NCBI GenBank assembly: GCA_963665215.2
Contig: CAXXWW010000007.1
Coordinates: 83,325-147,324, forward strand
Direction of reading: 5' to 3'
Length of the DNA: 64,000 bases
From: G963665215 sp963665215
GTDB taxonomy: Bacteria > Chloroflexota > Dehalococcoidia > Lucifugimonadales > CAUZJF01
Shown here one piece after another: positions 42,945-51,315 of the stretch. Every line of letters begins with the position of its first letter. The first letter of the stretch is position 1. The notes below the pieces were generated by a model. The model did not search any database. It was given only the letters and a program-made list of their open reading frames with translations, and had not been told where the DNA came from. The position numbers and the translations under genes are program-made.

Positions 42945-43844
42945 ATGGGGCAAGAAGTATTTGTAGGCACGGCCGAGGGCCTCCATGTGCTGGGCGACGA
43001 GCGGCGCGTCCGAGTCGCGGGACACGACGTGAGGTCTCTGGCAAGAGGAGAGACCGGCTGGTGGGCCATCATCGACAGTGGGGCGATCTGGCAGTCTAAC
43101 GCCGCCGACTGGTGGACTCCTGTCGCCTCAATGGAGGAATTACAGGCGAACTGTCTGCTGCCCGCGAAGAACGGGCCATTCATCGGGACATCTGGGGCCC
43201 ATATCCAGGCGCTGCGGGGCGAGGCCCTCTCGCCCGTCGACTCTTTCGAGGAGACGGAGGGTCGTGAGACCTGGTACACCCCGTGGGGAGGACCGCCCGA
43301 CGTGCGCTCCATGTCTATAGACCCCTCAGGGGTGATATTCGCGAACGTCCACGTAGGGGGAGTGGTGCGGTCCACGGACGGAGGGATGTCGTGGCAGCCG
43401 ACAATCGACATACACTCCGACGTACATCAGGTGCTATTCAACGCCGGCTCCGGGTTGCTGCTCGCGGCCACCGCCCGGGGGCTCGCCGTTAGCGCCGACG
43501 CCGGCGACTCCTGGAGGTTCGAGACCGGTGGACTGCACGGCGACTACCTCAGGGCGGTCGCGGTTTCCGGCGAGACTGTCCTGGTCTCAGCCTCCACGGG
43601 CCCGTCCACGGACCGGGCCGCCGTCTACCGTAAGTCCCTGGGAGAGGAAGCGCCCTTTCAGCGTTGCCGGCAGGGTCTGCCGGAGTGGTTCTCGGACAAT
43701 ATCGACACCTTCTGCGTGGCCGCCTCGGGCTCTGCAATCGCGCTGGGCGCCTCAGAAGGCTCGGTATACCTCTCGACGGACGAAGGGCGGAGCTGGTCCG
43801 TTCTCGCCGACGATCTCCCGCGGGTCCGGTGCGTGGCCGTCTAG
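42945..43844 (+). CDS. BNR/Asp-box repeat beta-propeller protein
   Basis: 299 residues from the ATG at 42945, chosen because GAGGAGG precedes it. Asp-box motifs recur as RSTDGGMSWQP, VSADAGDSWRFE and LSTDEGRSWSV, each between four-stranded blades. The family includes sialidases, sortilin-like and photosystem-assembly (Ycf48-like) propellers. No signal peptide or catalytic sialidase residues are apparent, so a binding role in the cytoplasm is more likely than hydrolysis. The stop codon lies within the left arm of the inverted repeat at 43841-44040. Confidence 0.82.
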   Translation: MGQEVFVGTAEGLHVLGDERRVRVAGHDVRSLARGETGWWAIIDSGAIWQSNAADWWTPVASMEELQANCLLPAKNGPFIGTSGAHIQALRGEALSPVDSFEETEGRETWYTPWGGPPDVRSMSIDPSGVIFANVHVGGVVRSTDGGMSWQPTIDIHSDVHQVLFNAGSGLLLAATARGLAVSADAGDSWRFETGGLHGDYLRAVAVSGETVLVSASTGPSTDRAAVYRKSLGEEAPFQRCRQGLPEWFSDNIDTFCVAASGSAIALGASEGSVYLSTDEGRSWSVLADDLPRVRCVAV

Positions 43845-44040
43845 TCGTTAGTTACTGGTGAAATGAAGGGCTCTTCTTCCCACCCGCCCGCCGCTTCGGC
43901 AAGCTCAGCGCAGGCTCTAAGGGTTTGGGGGAATCCCCAAGGCCCTGCCCATTCGACGGGCTCAGGGCAGGCGCCGAGGGTGGCAACCCGCTCTGTACTC
44001 TCCCGCCGGACGTGGCAAAACAGGTGTCATTAACGACTAG
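43841..44040. repeat. 200-bp element bounded by 10-bp inverted repeats
   Basis: CTAGTCGTTA (43841-43850) and TAACGACTAG (44031-44040) are perfect inverted repeats. Inside lie two TTCGACAGGCTCAG-type repeats (43893-43920 and 43947-43975). No coding capacity. The structure is MITE-like. Confidence 0.55.
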
Positions 44041-44198
44041 TTAATATCTGCCGGCATAGCGTGAGATCGCGGCCCAGCGCACAGCCTATTCGCGGCTTCA
44101 TCTATGAGCGCGGTAGGGCGCTCAGAGGGGACTGCAAATGGCTTGACAGGCCATTTACAGCCAGCCGGCCGGAGAGTCAAAGGGGCAGGATCGAACAG

Positions 44199-45593
44199 TC
44201 AGGTGCGGGCGAGGTCGGCGAGAAACGAGTCGCACCACCACTGCGCCGTGTACTTGGAAACAACGCCCATCAGGGATTCCCACCGCCGCCGCCTCTCGAC
44301 TCGCGGCATGTAGAGGGCGCGATGGATGGCGTCAGCGGTGCCTTCGAGGTCATAAGGATTCACGATAATCGCCTCTGCCAAGGCGCCCGACGCTCCCGAG
44401 AACTTCGAGAGCACCAGCACACCCGGGTCCTCTCCCTGGCTGGCGACGAACTCCTTGGCCACCAGGTTCATTCCATCGCGCAGCGGAGTTACTAGACAGA
44501 CGTCGGCATCACGATAGAACTGGGCAAGACGCGACTGGCTATAGGCGCGATAGAGGTGGCGGATCGGTACCCAGTCGGCCTCTGAGAAGCGCCCGTTTAT
44601 CTCGCCCACGAGTCTGTCTATAAGCTCCTTCTCCTGAGTGTAGTGTGGTAGCCGGGTACGGGAAGGGGAGGATATCTGTATGAAGGAGATTCTGCGCCTC
44701 AGCGAAGGGTGGCCCGCCAGGAGCCTCCCGAAGGCCCTCAGACGGTCAGGTATACCCTTGGTGTAGTCCAGGCGGTCCACCCCCAAAATCACCTTGTGCG
44801 GGGCGGTGGGCCGGCCTCGGGGACGCTCGGCGGAGTCGCGATTCCCCTGGGCCATCCACTGCCGAAACTGGGACGGATCGATCCCTATGGGGTACACGCC
44901 CAGCCGCACACTTCCCTCCGGGTGGACGAAGAGTCCGTCTGGCAAGGCGCGCCCCAGCTCGGTGTAAAGAGCGTCACGGAGGTGTTGCAGGTAGCCTTCC
45001 GTGTGCACCCCTACAAGGTCATAGTGCAGAAGGCCTGTGAGAATCTCCCGTGCCCAGGGCAGAATTGCAAATAGATCGGCAGAGGGGAAGGGTACGTGCA
45101 AGAAAAATCCGGTCTTCCCGCGCCACCCCAACCGCCTCAGCTCTTGCCCGATATGAAAGAGGTGGAAATCGTGCACCCACACGTGGTCACTGGCTCGAAG
45201 CATTGGGTACAATGCTGCTGCAAACCGGCTGTTGGTTCGCCGGTAGGCGCGATAGCTGTTGCTGCGTATGATAACTCGGTCGGGAAAGCTGTGTAACAGT
45301 GGCCAGAGGGTACGATTGGCGAAGCCGGAGTAGTACAGGCTGTAGTCGTCCTCGGACAGGTCCAGGGTTGCCATCCGAATGGAATTTGCGGAGGACAACA
45401 TCGGGGAGTCGTCGGGTCGCCTTTGGGTGGTTCTCCCGCTCCATCCGAACCACAGCGCACCGCGTTCGGCAAGTGCCGCCTGCAAGCCGCTCACCAGGCC
45501 TCCCACGGGAGTGGAGCCCTGATCTCCTGCCGTCGCCACCGCGTCCGAAGACGGCACTCGGTTGGAAACTACCACCAGCCGCGGTCGTTTCAC
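44199..45593 (-). CDS. otsA: Alpha,alpha-trehalose-phosphate synthase (GT20)
   Basis: 464 residues from GTG 45591-45593 (KRPRLVVVSNRVP); the open frame continues upstream but without any domain or usual start. OtsA joins UDP- or GDP-glucose to glucose-6-phosphate. Conserved elements: GGLVSGLQAAL at the sugar-nucleotide loop, WVHDFHLFHIGQELRRL, FFLHVPFPSADLFAILPW, GVHTEGYLQHL, GVDRLDYTKGIPDRL with the phosphate-binding Arg and Lys, and LVTPLRDGMNLVAKEFVASQ. No otsB phosphatase domain is fused or adjacent. It is likely part of osmotic or stress protection. Confidence 0.93.
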   Translation of the reverse strand: MKRPRLVVVSNRVPSSDAVATAGDQGSTPVGGLVSGLQAALAERGALWFGWSGRTTQRRPDDSPMLSSANSIRMATLDLSEDDYSLYYSGFANRTLWPLLHSFPDRVIIRSNSYRAYRRTNSRFAAALYPMLRASDHVWVHDFHLFHIGQELRRLGWRGKTGFFLHVPFPSADLFAILPWAREILTGLLHYDLVGVHTEGYLQHLRDALYTELGRALPDGLFVHPEGSVRLGVYPIGIDPSQFRQWMAQGNRDSAERPRGRPTAPHKVILGVDRLDYTKGIPDRLRAFGRLLAGHPSLRRRISFIQISSPSRTRLPHYTQEKELIDRLVGEINGRFSEADWVPIRHLYRAYSQSRLAQFYRDADVCLVTPLRDGMNLVAKEFVASQGEDPGVLVLSKFSGASGALAEAIIVNPYDLEGTADAIHRALYMPRVERRRRWESLMGVVSKYTAQWWCDSFLADLART

Positions 45594-46305
45594 AGCCCCC
45601 CCTGTACCGGCCAAGCCGCCGCCACCTGGGATGCACCCATAGCGACACAGCGCATCACGCCCCCTTGGTCCAACCCAGTGCGCAGCGCCAGCTTCCCACA
45701 CCGCTGATGAAGTCACGGTGTTCGACGGTGGACTCGCAGAGGTATCGCTCCCTCTCTCATACGTCCCAGAGCCCGCCAGCCCGCGAGACGCAGGGAATCC
45801 ACACTCGATGTCATGATGGGCCGAGGCACGGCCACACTTTCTGTCGGCCGATGAGCCGCGTTGGCGGGGACGATCCCTGAGTCCGGTCATGGCGACCGGC
45901 ACGTTCACGGCATCAGGAGATAGCGTGCGTAAACCGCGAGTATTGTAACACGTCCCACGGGTGGCCGCCCCAAGATTCGTGGCCGAGCGCCCGAATTCCC
46001 ACGATATTGGGATAGGCGTCGTGGCGTCATTCGGCCGACTCCGGTCCAATAGCATCCTGAGCCCTCGGTGCGAGCGCACGGTCCCCAGGACATCTCGGCC
46101 GGCCGGCCGCTTGCTGAGCGGTTGCGGACGACGACCGTCGCGCCAATGGTTCTTGCGCAGCCACAGTGGGACATGTATTCTGTTCGCGGACTTTCGATCG
46201 AGGTCCACTGTGGCTTCAGACGTAGAAATTGGGAGGCCTGTAGCTTTGGAGCGTGGAACCCGGGGCCGGCACGCGCACTCGGCTCGTCGCGGAGTGCATG
46301 CCCTA
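45594..46305. other. Intergenic, no confident gene
   Basis: About 710 bp of GC-rich DNA that is open in several frames but shows no domain in any. An extended -10 on the minus strand (TGTTACAAT, about 45943-45951) could serve otsA with a long leader. I assign nothing else. Confidence 0.35.
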
Positions 46306-46707
46306 ATGAGCCGCGAGAGGGGAACATGCTGGCCCGATTGGGACCGGCGGGAAGACCAAGAGCTGTGGGACTACTATGCGCGCCACATCATCGAGCCGGG
46401 CTGGGCCGGCGAGCCCAGTGAAAGCCAGGTCCGCTACATACAAGGGGTGCTGAGCAAGAAGACCAAGAGCCCGTTCTTCAAGCGGGGCACGCACCTCCGG
46501 CGCAGGTGGGGGTTCCCCGCCGACGAGGCGAGGACCACCGAGCCCGCAATCCATGAAGTCGCCATGTGGGGGGACCCTGACGACCCGGACCACAACGCGG
46601 AGCTAATCCGAACGGCCGAGCAAAGGCGCTCCGAGGGAGCAGTCCAGCTCCCTCTCTGGCCGCCGCCCGATGCACCGTCCGTAGCCGCGGATCTCTCCGA
46701 CACCTAG
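46306..46707 (+). CDS. Hypothetical protein, 133 residues
   Basis: Start at ATG 46306 (MSRERGTCWPDWDRREDQEL) because the coding signal begins there. Charged and hydrophilic: YYARHIIEPGWAGEPSESQV, RYIQGVLSKKTKSPFFKRGT, HLRRRWGFP, then acidic WGDPDDPDHNAELIRTAEQR and a Pro-rich C-terminus. No membrane segment or signal peptide. No family is recognised. The ribosome site is weak (GGAG about 12 bases upstream). Confidence 0.5.
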   Translation: MSRERGTCWPDWDRREDQELWDYYARHIIEPGWAGEPSESQVRYIQGVLSKKTKSPFFKRGTHLRRRWGFPADEARTTEPAIHEVAMWGDPDDPDHNAELIRTAEQRRSEGAVQLPLWPPPDAPSVAADLSDT

Positions 46708-46752
46708 CGGCAAGATGAAGCTAAGGTCTACCGGGTACCTCCGGGGCACCTG

Positions 46753-47061
46753 CTAGCCCTGCCCTCTCTCCTCCATGGCCCTGCGCATGATGGTCTCAGT
46801 GTACTCCACTGCGGTGACCTTGAAGTCCTGCTTAAAAGGGATGTCGGTAAGTAGAAGGGCGATCGAATACGGGTCCTCGGCCTCCACGAGAGAATAGGAC
46901 ACGTGCTCCGGGGCAGCGTTGACGAGGAACAAGGGTTTGACGTGCAACTCTTTGGCCCTCGCCGGCATCTTGCTCATTGCTGCTGCCAACTCGGGGAGCC
47001 TGTCCTGATTGTAGCCCGGGCAGTCGTCCACTGAATGAGTCGCCGTTATATGGAATAGCAC
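46753..47061 (-). CDS. Small dimeric alpha/beta-barrel-like protein (DUF3303-like)
   Basis: 102 residues, GTG start with GGGAGG seven bases upstream. MLFHITATHSVDDCPGYNQD, LFLVNAAPEHVSYSLVEAED and IALLLTDIPFKQDFKVTAVE give a beta-alpha-beta ferredoxin-like fold of the kind found in dimeric barrel proteins. No catalytic residues can be assigned. It converges with the hypothetical gene at 46306-46707. Confidence 0.7.
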   Translation of the reverse strand: MLFHITATHSVDDCPGYNQDRLPELAAAMSKMPARAKELHVKPLFLVNAAPEHVSYSLVEAEDPYSIALLLTDIPFKQDFKVTAVEYTETIMRRAMEERGQG

Positions 47062-47434
47062 CGAAATACCTCCCTGTCTGATATTTCACACAGGGTAGCA
47101 AGCGGCCCAGACGCTGTCAAACAGAGCAGAGGAATGGCTCTACGCAAGGCCGGGGGTACCACCTTGCCCTAACAGGCGCCACGACAACAGCCGGATTCTT
47201 TTCCGGACCATGTACAGCATTCGCCCTATCCGACTGCCGATGGTCGGCTAGTGCATGACCAGGGGACGTATAAGGGAATAGGGTGCCGACGCCTTATGCC
47301 GGCCTGGGTAGGGGCAGGTTTGAAACCTGCCCCTACGGTACGGTTTCGTCGTGGGCTCACGCAACGGCGAGAGTGCCGAGTGGACCGTCCCTGCGGACCC
47401 TATCCGCTTAAGGAGTCGGACAGAACCACATCTG
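47062..47434. other. Intergenic with a strong palindrome
   Basis: No gene. Contains the 13-bp-stem palindrome at 47308-47336 listed separately. Confidence 0.5.
47308..47336. repeat. 13-bp-stem palindrome
   Basis: GTAGGGGCAGGTT (47308-47320), loop TGA, AACCTGCCCCTAC (47324-47336): a perfect hairpin without a T-tract on either side. It resembles dispersed REP-like palindromes; only one copy is seen in this window. Confidence 0.7.
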
Positions 47435-48202
47435 CTATTGCTCAGCCACCACCGGGTTGCTGAGCACCCCCACGCCTTCTACCTCGACCTCGACGGTGTC
47501 TCCAGGATGGATGTCGCCGGGGGAGCCGGGCGTGCCCGTCATGATAACGTCGCCAGGCTCGAGCGTCACGACGCTGCTGACGAACTCGATGATCCTTGCC
47601 ACGTCGTGGACCAGGTCCGAGGTCATCTGGTCCTGGACGGTCTTCCCGTTAATCCGGCAGGTCAGGCGGGCGTTGCCGGAGTCCACGTCCGACACGATGT
47701 AAGGCCCCACCGGCGCAAACGTGTCCGAGGACTTGCCGCGCCACCACTGCAGGTCATTGCCCTGCCAGCTACGCGCGCTGACGTCGTTCCCGCAGGTGTA
47801 GCCGAGGACGTAGCTCAGCGCGTCGTCTCTCGTAGCCCCCTTGCATCGTTTGCCCATGACGACCGACAACTCCGCCTCGGGCTGGATGGTTACCCCCTCA
47901 TCGAGCGCCAGGCGGGGTATCACGATAGGATCTCCGGGACCTATGAGAGCCGATGTGGTCTTGTAGAAGGGCTCCGGAGTCTTCGGCGGCTCCTGGCCGC
48001 CCAGGTGGCTCCGGTAGTTCTGACCGATCGCGACGATCTTCCCCGGCACCGTGGGCGCCAGCAACTTGACCTCCGAAAGCCGGTGGACGTGGTCCGTTAC
48101 CTCGTGGTCCTCGAAGGGCGACGCCGAGAGTTGCCTGACCGAATCGCCCTCGACCACCCCGTAGGCGGTCTCTCCATGAGCCTCATACCTAGCGTACTTC
48201 AT
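47435..48202 (-). CDS. Fumarylacetoacetate hydrolase-family protein
   Basis: 255 residues, GGGAGG before ATG. KIVAIGQNYRSHLGGQEPP is the family opening, and the metal ligands are the acidic residues in VTIQPEAELSVVMGK and GYTCGNDVSARSWQ. The loop VSSVVTLEPGDVIMTGTPGS closes the site. Members hydrolyse C-C bonds of acylpyruvates or isomerise or decarboxylate oxo-dicarboxylates (fumarylpyruvate, oxaloacetate). Which one cannot be told. The gene ends next to the decayed IS630. Confidence 0.92.
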   Translation of the reverse strand: MKYARYEAHGETAYGVVEGDSVRQLSASPFEDHEVTDHVHRLSEVKLLAPTVPGKIVAIGQNYRSHLGGQEPPKTPEPFYKTTSALIGPGDPIVIPRLALDEGVTIQPEAELSVVMGKRCKGATRDDALSYVLGYTCGNDVSARSWQGNDLQWWRGKSSDTFAPVGPYIVSDVDSGNARLTCRINGKTVQDQMTSDLVHDVARIIEFVSSVVTLEPGDVIMTGTPGSPGDIHPGDTVEVEVEGVGVLSNPVVAEQ

Positions 48203-48241
48203 TCTCTGTCCTCCCGAATCTTCTTTACGCCTGCGCTACTA

Positions 48242-49391
48242 GTGGTTCAACGTTTTTGTATTGATGGGTAGAGTGACTTTAGCTTGATGCGCGCATCCTC
48301 GGTAGTGAAGCGCCAATCCACTCGTATCACATCCCGGTTGCGTTGATTCTGCCAAGCATTGACCTCGCCGCGCAGGATGTCTTGATTGGCAATCCGTCGG
48401 TCCAGGCACTGTCGAGCCAGCACACCGATCTCTATCTCCGCCATATTCAACCAACTCCCGTGTTTGGGAGTGTAGTGTATCTCCAGTCGCTCAGCTATAC
48501 GCCTCGCCTCAGCAGGCTCGAATGCCTCGTATAGCGAGGACAGCTTGTGAGTGTTGAGATTGTCCATTACCAGCACGATCCGGTCTCTGTCAGGGTAGTC
48601 CTCGTCGACCAGTTCCTTTATCACATGCGCCCAGTCCACCTTCGTGCGACGCTCTCTGACCTCGACTCGGCGCCATCCGTCCAACGGTGCAAACAGCATG
48701 AACAGGCTGCTCACTCCATTGCGCTCGTATTCGTAGTCGTATGCCGCCGATAAGCCGGGCGCCGGGACGCGGCACTCGCGTCTCCTTGACTGTTTGCTCG
48801 TCTCATCCATGCACACCAGAACCTCATTCCCAACGGCCGTTGGTAGACCTCCAGTACGTCTTCCATCGCGCACACAAACTCCGCGCTCTGACCGGGCGGG
48901 ATGCACCAACCTTCAGCCACGGCTTCAGGTTTTTTTTTAAGCGCCTGGCGAACCGTCTCGGTGCTAATGGTCCCGACTATCTCACACTCGACCAACTGGT
49001 CAGCCAACAGCTTCAGGGTCCAACTGGCACGCCCCTCCGGCGGTTCCCCGCAGGCCATCGCTATCAACCGTGCTTCACCTTCGCCGTCCAGTCTCTTTTG
49101 ACGCCGACGCAGTTGCTTTTTGCGATTCAGCGCAGACTCGACCCCCTCCTCCACACAGCGCTTGCGTATTCGCTCGACCGTTGATCCCACACCGAGCGCG
49201 CTGGTGATGTCCGCGTCCTTCAGAGCGTGACTCATACGCTCATCAGCAGAAGCATGGGTCTGTTTGTAGCCCGACCGCGTGAGACCAAGGCGTTGAGTTC
49301 CTGTTGTTCGTCAGTCAGTCTGATACGGTACCTCCCATCGTTCGATTGAACCCCCAAGAGGAACAATGCCATGGCAATGATGTTGGACTAC
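48242..49391 (-). mobile_element. IS630-family element, decayed
   Basis: 1150 bp between TA dinucleotides (48240-48241 and 49392-49393), the target used by IS630. Ends are imperfect inverted repeats GTGGTTCAAC and GTAGTCCAAC. The transposase gene inside is broken. Confidence 0.8.
48247..49372 (-). pseudogene. IS630-family transposase, broken
   Basis: Reading order is legible across three phases: MALFLLGVQSNDGRYRIRLT from ATG 49370-49372, a break by small deletions near 49230-49270, the HTH block ITSALGVGSTVERIRKRCVE, then a −1 shift near 48840, and the DDE domain (VLVCMDETSKQS, VLVMDNLNTHKL, GSWLNMAEIEIGVLAR). An A9 run at 48930-48938 (minus strand) appears to be one base too long; a missing G about 20 bases later restores the frame, altering LKKNLKPWLKG to LKKKPEAVAEG. 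The gene is a decayed transposase, not a programmed-frameshift one. Confidence 0.85.
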
Positions 49392-49548
49392 TAGACGTCA
49401 GGGCTAGTTTAACCCATTGGGCCTGGACAGACCAGTGAGTCGCGAAGTCCAGGACTTTTGGCGTCCGATGGGCCCTTTGGCGGCTTGCTCTCGTCCGTAC
49501 GACCCTTGTTGACGAACGACTCGGGTTTTGTGTAACCTGCCGTCGCGG

Positions 49549-49827
49549 TCAGGGCCCGCACCCATTCAATCTCGACCCGGCCAGAGGATTCCAACTCACA
49601 CCGACGAAGTTGAGCTCGGCTGATACGAAGACGCTCACGGCAGAGTACCGGGTAATCAGGGCGCCCATCTCGACCGGAGCCGCGGGGTCGGAGATGTCCA
49701 CGGCCCGCAGGCCGGAGCTCCCGCTGGCCAAGTAAGCAACGCCGCAAGATAAGGCCACATCGATCACTGCTCCGTGGTGTCCAGTTCCATTGCCTCCCCT
49801 CCTACCGGGGCCGCCACACCGGGGCAA
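49549..49827 (-). pseudogene. LVIVD-repeat protein fragment
   Basis: One LVIVD-type beta-propeller repeat is legible: VALSCGVAYLASGSSGLRAV followed by DISDPAAPVEMGAL, and a second partial repeat (SVFVSAELNFVGV). Neither an N-terminus nor further repeats are present, and downstream sequence is not coding-like. It is a remnant of a longer secreted repeat protein, stranded between the IS630 and the TPR gene. Confidence 0.6.
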
Positions 49828-49882
49828 TGCCCGGCCGCGCCCTAAAGCATGGGCGGCCGTCTAGATGAGCGGTATGGGCTTT

Positions 49883-51061
49883 TTAGCGCCCCTTCTTGTT
49901 CTCCTCGATAGCTGCCTCTAGCTCAGCCCGCTCTACCCCCAGTGCAACGGCGCTGTCGACGTCACGTCGAGCGTCCTCGTCGTTTCCGAGGGCGGTATGA
50001 ATTATGGCTCGATTGTTGTAGGCCTGGGCAAGCTGAGGATTGAGCCGGATGGCTTCGTCGTATTCGGCTATGGCCTTGTCCAATTCGCCCAGTTCGTGGT
50101 GTGCGACGGCCCGGTTGTAATAGGCGACGGCATACTGAGGATTGAGTCGGATGGCCTCGTCGTATTCGGCTATGGCCTTATCCAGTTCGCCCATTGTTAG
50201 ATAGGCATTGCCGCGATTGGAGTAGGCTTCGGCAAGCTGGGGATTGAGCCGGATGGCCTCGTCGAGATCCTGGATGGCCCGCTGGGACTCGCCCAGGCTG
50301 ACGTACGCGCTGCCCCGGTTAGAGTAGGCTAGGACAAGCTGGGGGTTGAGCCGGATGGCCTCGTGGTATTCGGCTACCGCCCTTAGGTACTGGCCCAGGT
50401 TGGCGTATGCGTTGCCCCGGTTGGAGTAGGCTAGGGCAAGCTGAGGATTGAGCAGGATGGCCTCGTTAAGGTCGTCGATGGCCGGCCGTGGCCGGCCCAA
50501 GTCGCTATATGCCGCACCCCGGTTGGAGTAGGCTAGGGCAAGCTGAGGATTGAGCCGGATGGCTTCGTCGTATTCGGCTATGGCCTTGTCCAATTCGCCC
50601 AGGTTGGCGTACGCGTTGCCCCGGTTGACGAAGGCTAGGTCATACTGGGGGTTAAGCCGGATGGCCTCGTCGAGGTCCTGGATGGCTCGCTGGGACTGGC
50701 CCAAGTCGCTATATACCGCACCCCGGGCTGAGAGGGCTAGGGCAAGCTGAGGATTGAGCCGTATGGCCTCGTCGAGATCCTGGATGGCCCGTTGGGACTG
50801 GCCCAGTTCGTGGTATGCGATGCCCCGATTGCTGTAGGCATCGGCAAGCTGAGGGTCGAGCCTTGTCGCCTCGTCGTATTTGGCGATGGCCTCTGCCAAT
50901 CGCCCCTGCTGCTGGAGCTCGACCGCTGCGTTGTAGTGCTCCTTTGCCTCACTCAGACCGCCGCAGGCGAGTAAGGCCAGTGTCAGCAGGAGAGATAACC
51001 CGACTAGAGACGTTGAGGTTGTTGCGCTGCGCTCGACTTCTTCTGCTGGCACCGGGCTCAT
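49883..51061 (-). CDS. TPR-repeat lipoprotein
   Basis: 392 residues. Signal peptide with lipobox (LSLLLTLALLACGG; the Cys is the acylation site), then ten nearly identical 34-residue TPR units of the type AYSNRGIAYHELGQSQRAIQ / DLDEAIRLNPQLA, and a short C-terminal acidic-basic tail. TPR arrays bind partner proteins; here on the outer face of the membrane. The repeats are so alike at the DNA level that copy number is probably unstable. Lgt in this window would be the acylating enzyme. No partner gene is adjacent. Confidence 0.92.
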   Translation of the reverse strand: MSPVPAEEVERSATTSTSLVGLSLLLTLALLACGGLSEAKEHYNAAVELQQQGRLAEAIAKYDEATRLDPQLADAYSNRGIAYHELGQSQRAIQDLDEAIRLNPQLALALSARGAVYSDLGQSQRAIQDLDEAIRLNPQYDLAFVNRGNAYANLGELDKAIAEYDEAIRLNPQLALAYSNRGAAYSDLGRPRPAIDDLNEAILLNPQLALAYSNRGNAYANLGQYLRAVAEYHEAIRLNPQLVLAYSNRGSAYVSLGESQRAIQDLDEAIRLNPQLAEAYSNRGNAYLTMGELDKAIAEYDEAIRLNPQYAVAYYNRAVAHHELGELDKAIAEYDEAIRLNPQLAQAYNNRAIIHTALGNDEDARRDVDSAVALGVERAELEAAIEENKKGR

Positions 51062-51315
51062 GAGACTTGCCTTCCGAGAGGGACAATCCGACCTTTAGCA
51101 TTCTTTTGAGTTTCAGGGGTTATGCAATTGCTCTAGCCGCCATGATACAGTAGCGCTCTCTTGCAGCGTAGCGGCCCTTATGGAGAAACCCCCGGCTCAG
51201 GCCGGGGGTTCTTACTGGCTCGCCCGGTGCCGACACTATTCAGCCGTAACGAGGTCACGGCTCCGGACACGTGGTATTGCGAATGGGATGGTGAAGCGAC
51301 CTCCACCGTTTTTAC
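51062..51315. other. Intergenic with a perfect hairpin
   Basis: AACCCCCGGC (51187-51196), loop TCAG, GCCGGGGGTT (51201-51210): a 10-bp perfect stem followed on the plus strand by CTTACT and on the minus strand by TCTCC. Probably a terminator for one of the neighbours, but the T-tract is poor. No gene. Confidence 0.45.

Noticed and set aside
44199..46208. OtsA with a 200-residue N-terminal extension
   Set aside because: The extension has no domain and low-complexity composition. The protein family starts at KRPRLVVVSNRVP, matching GTG 45591-45593.
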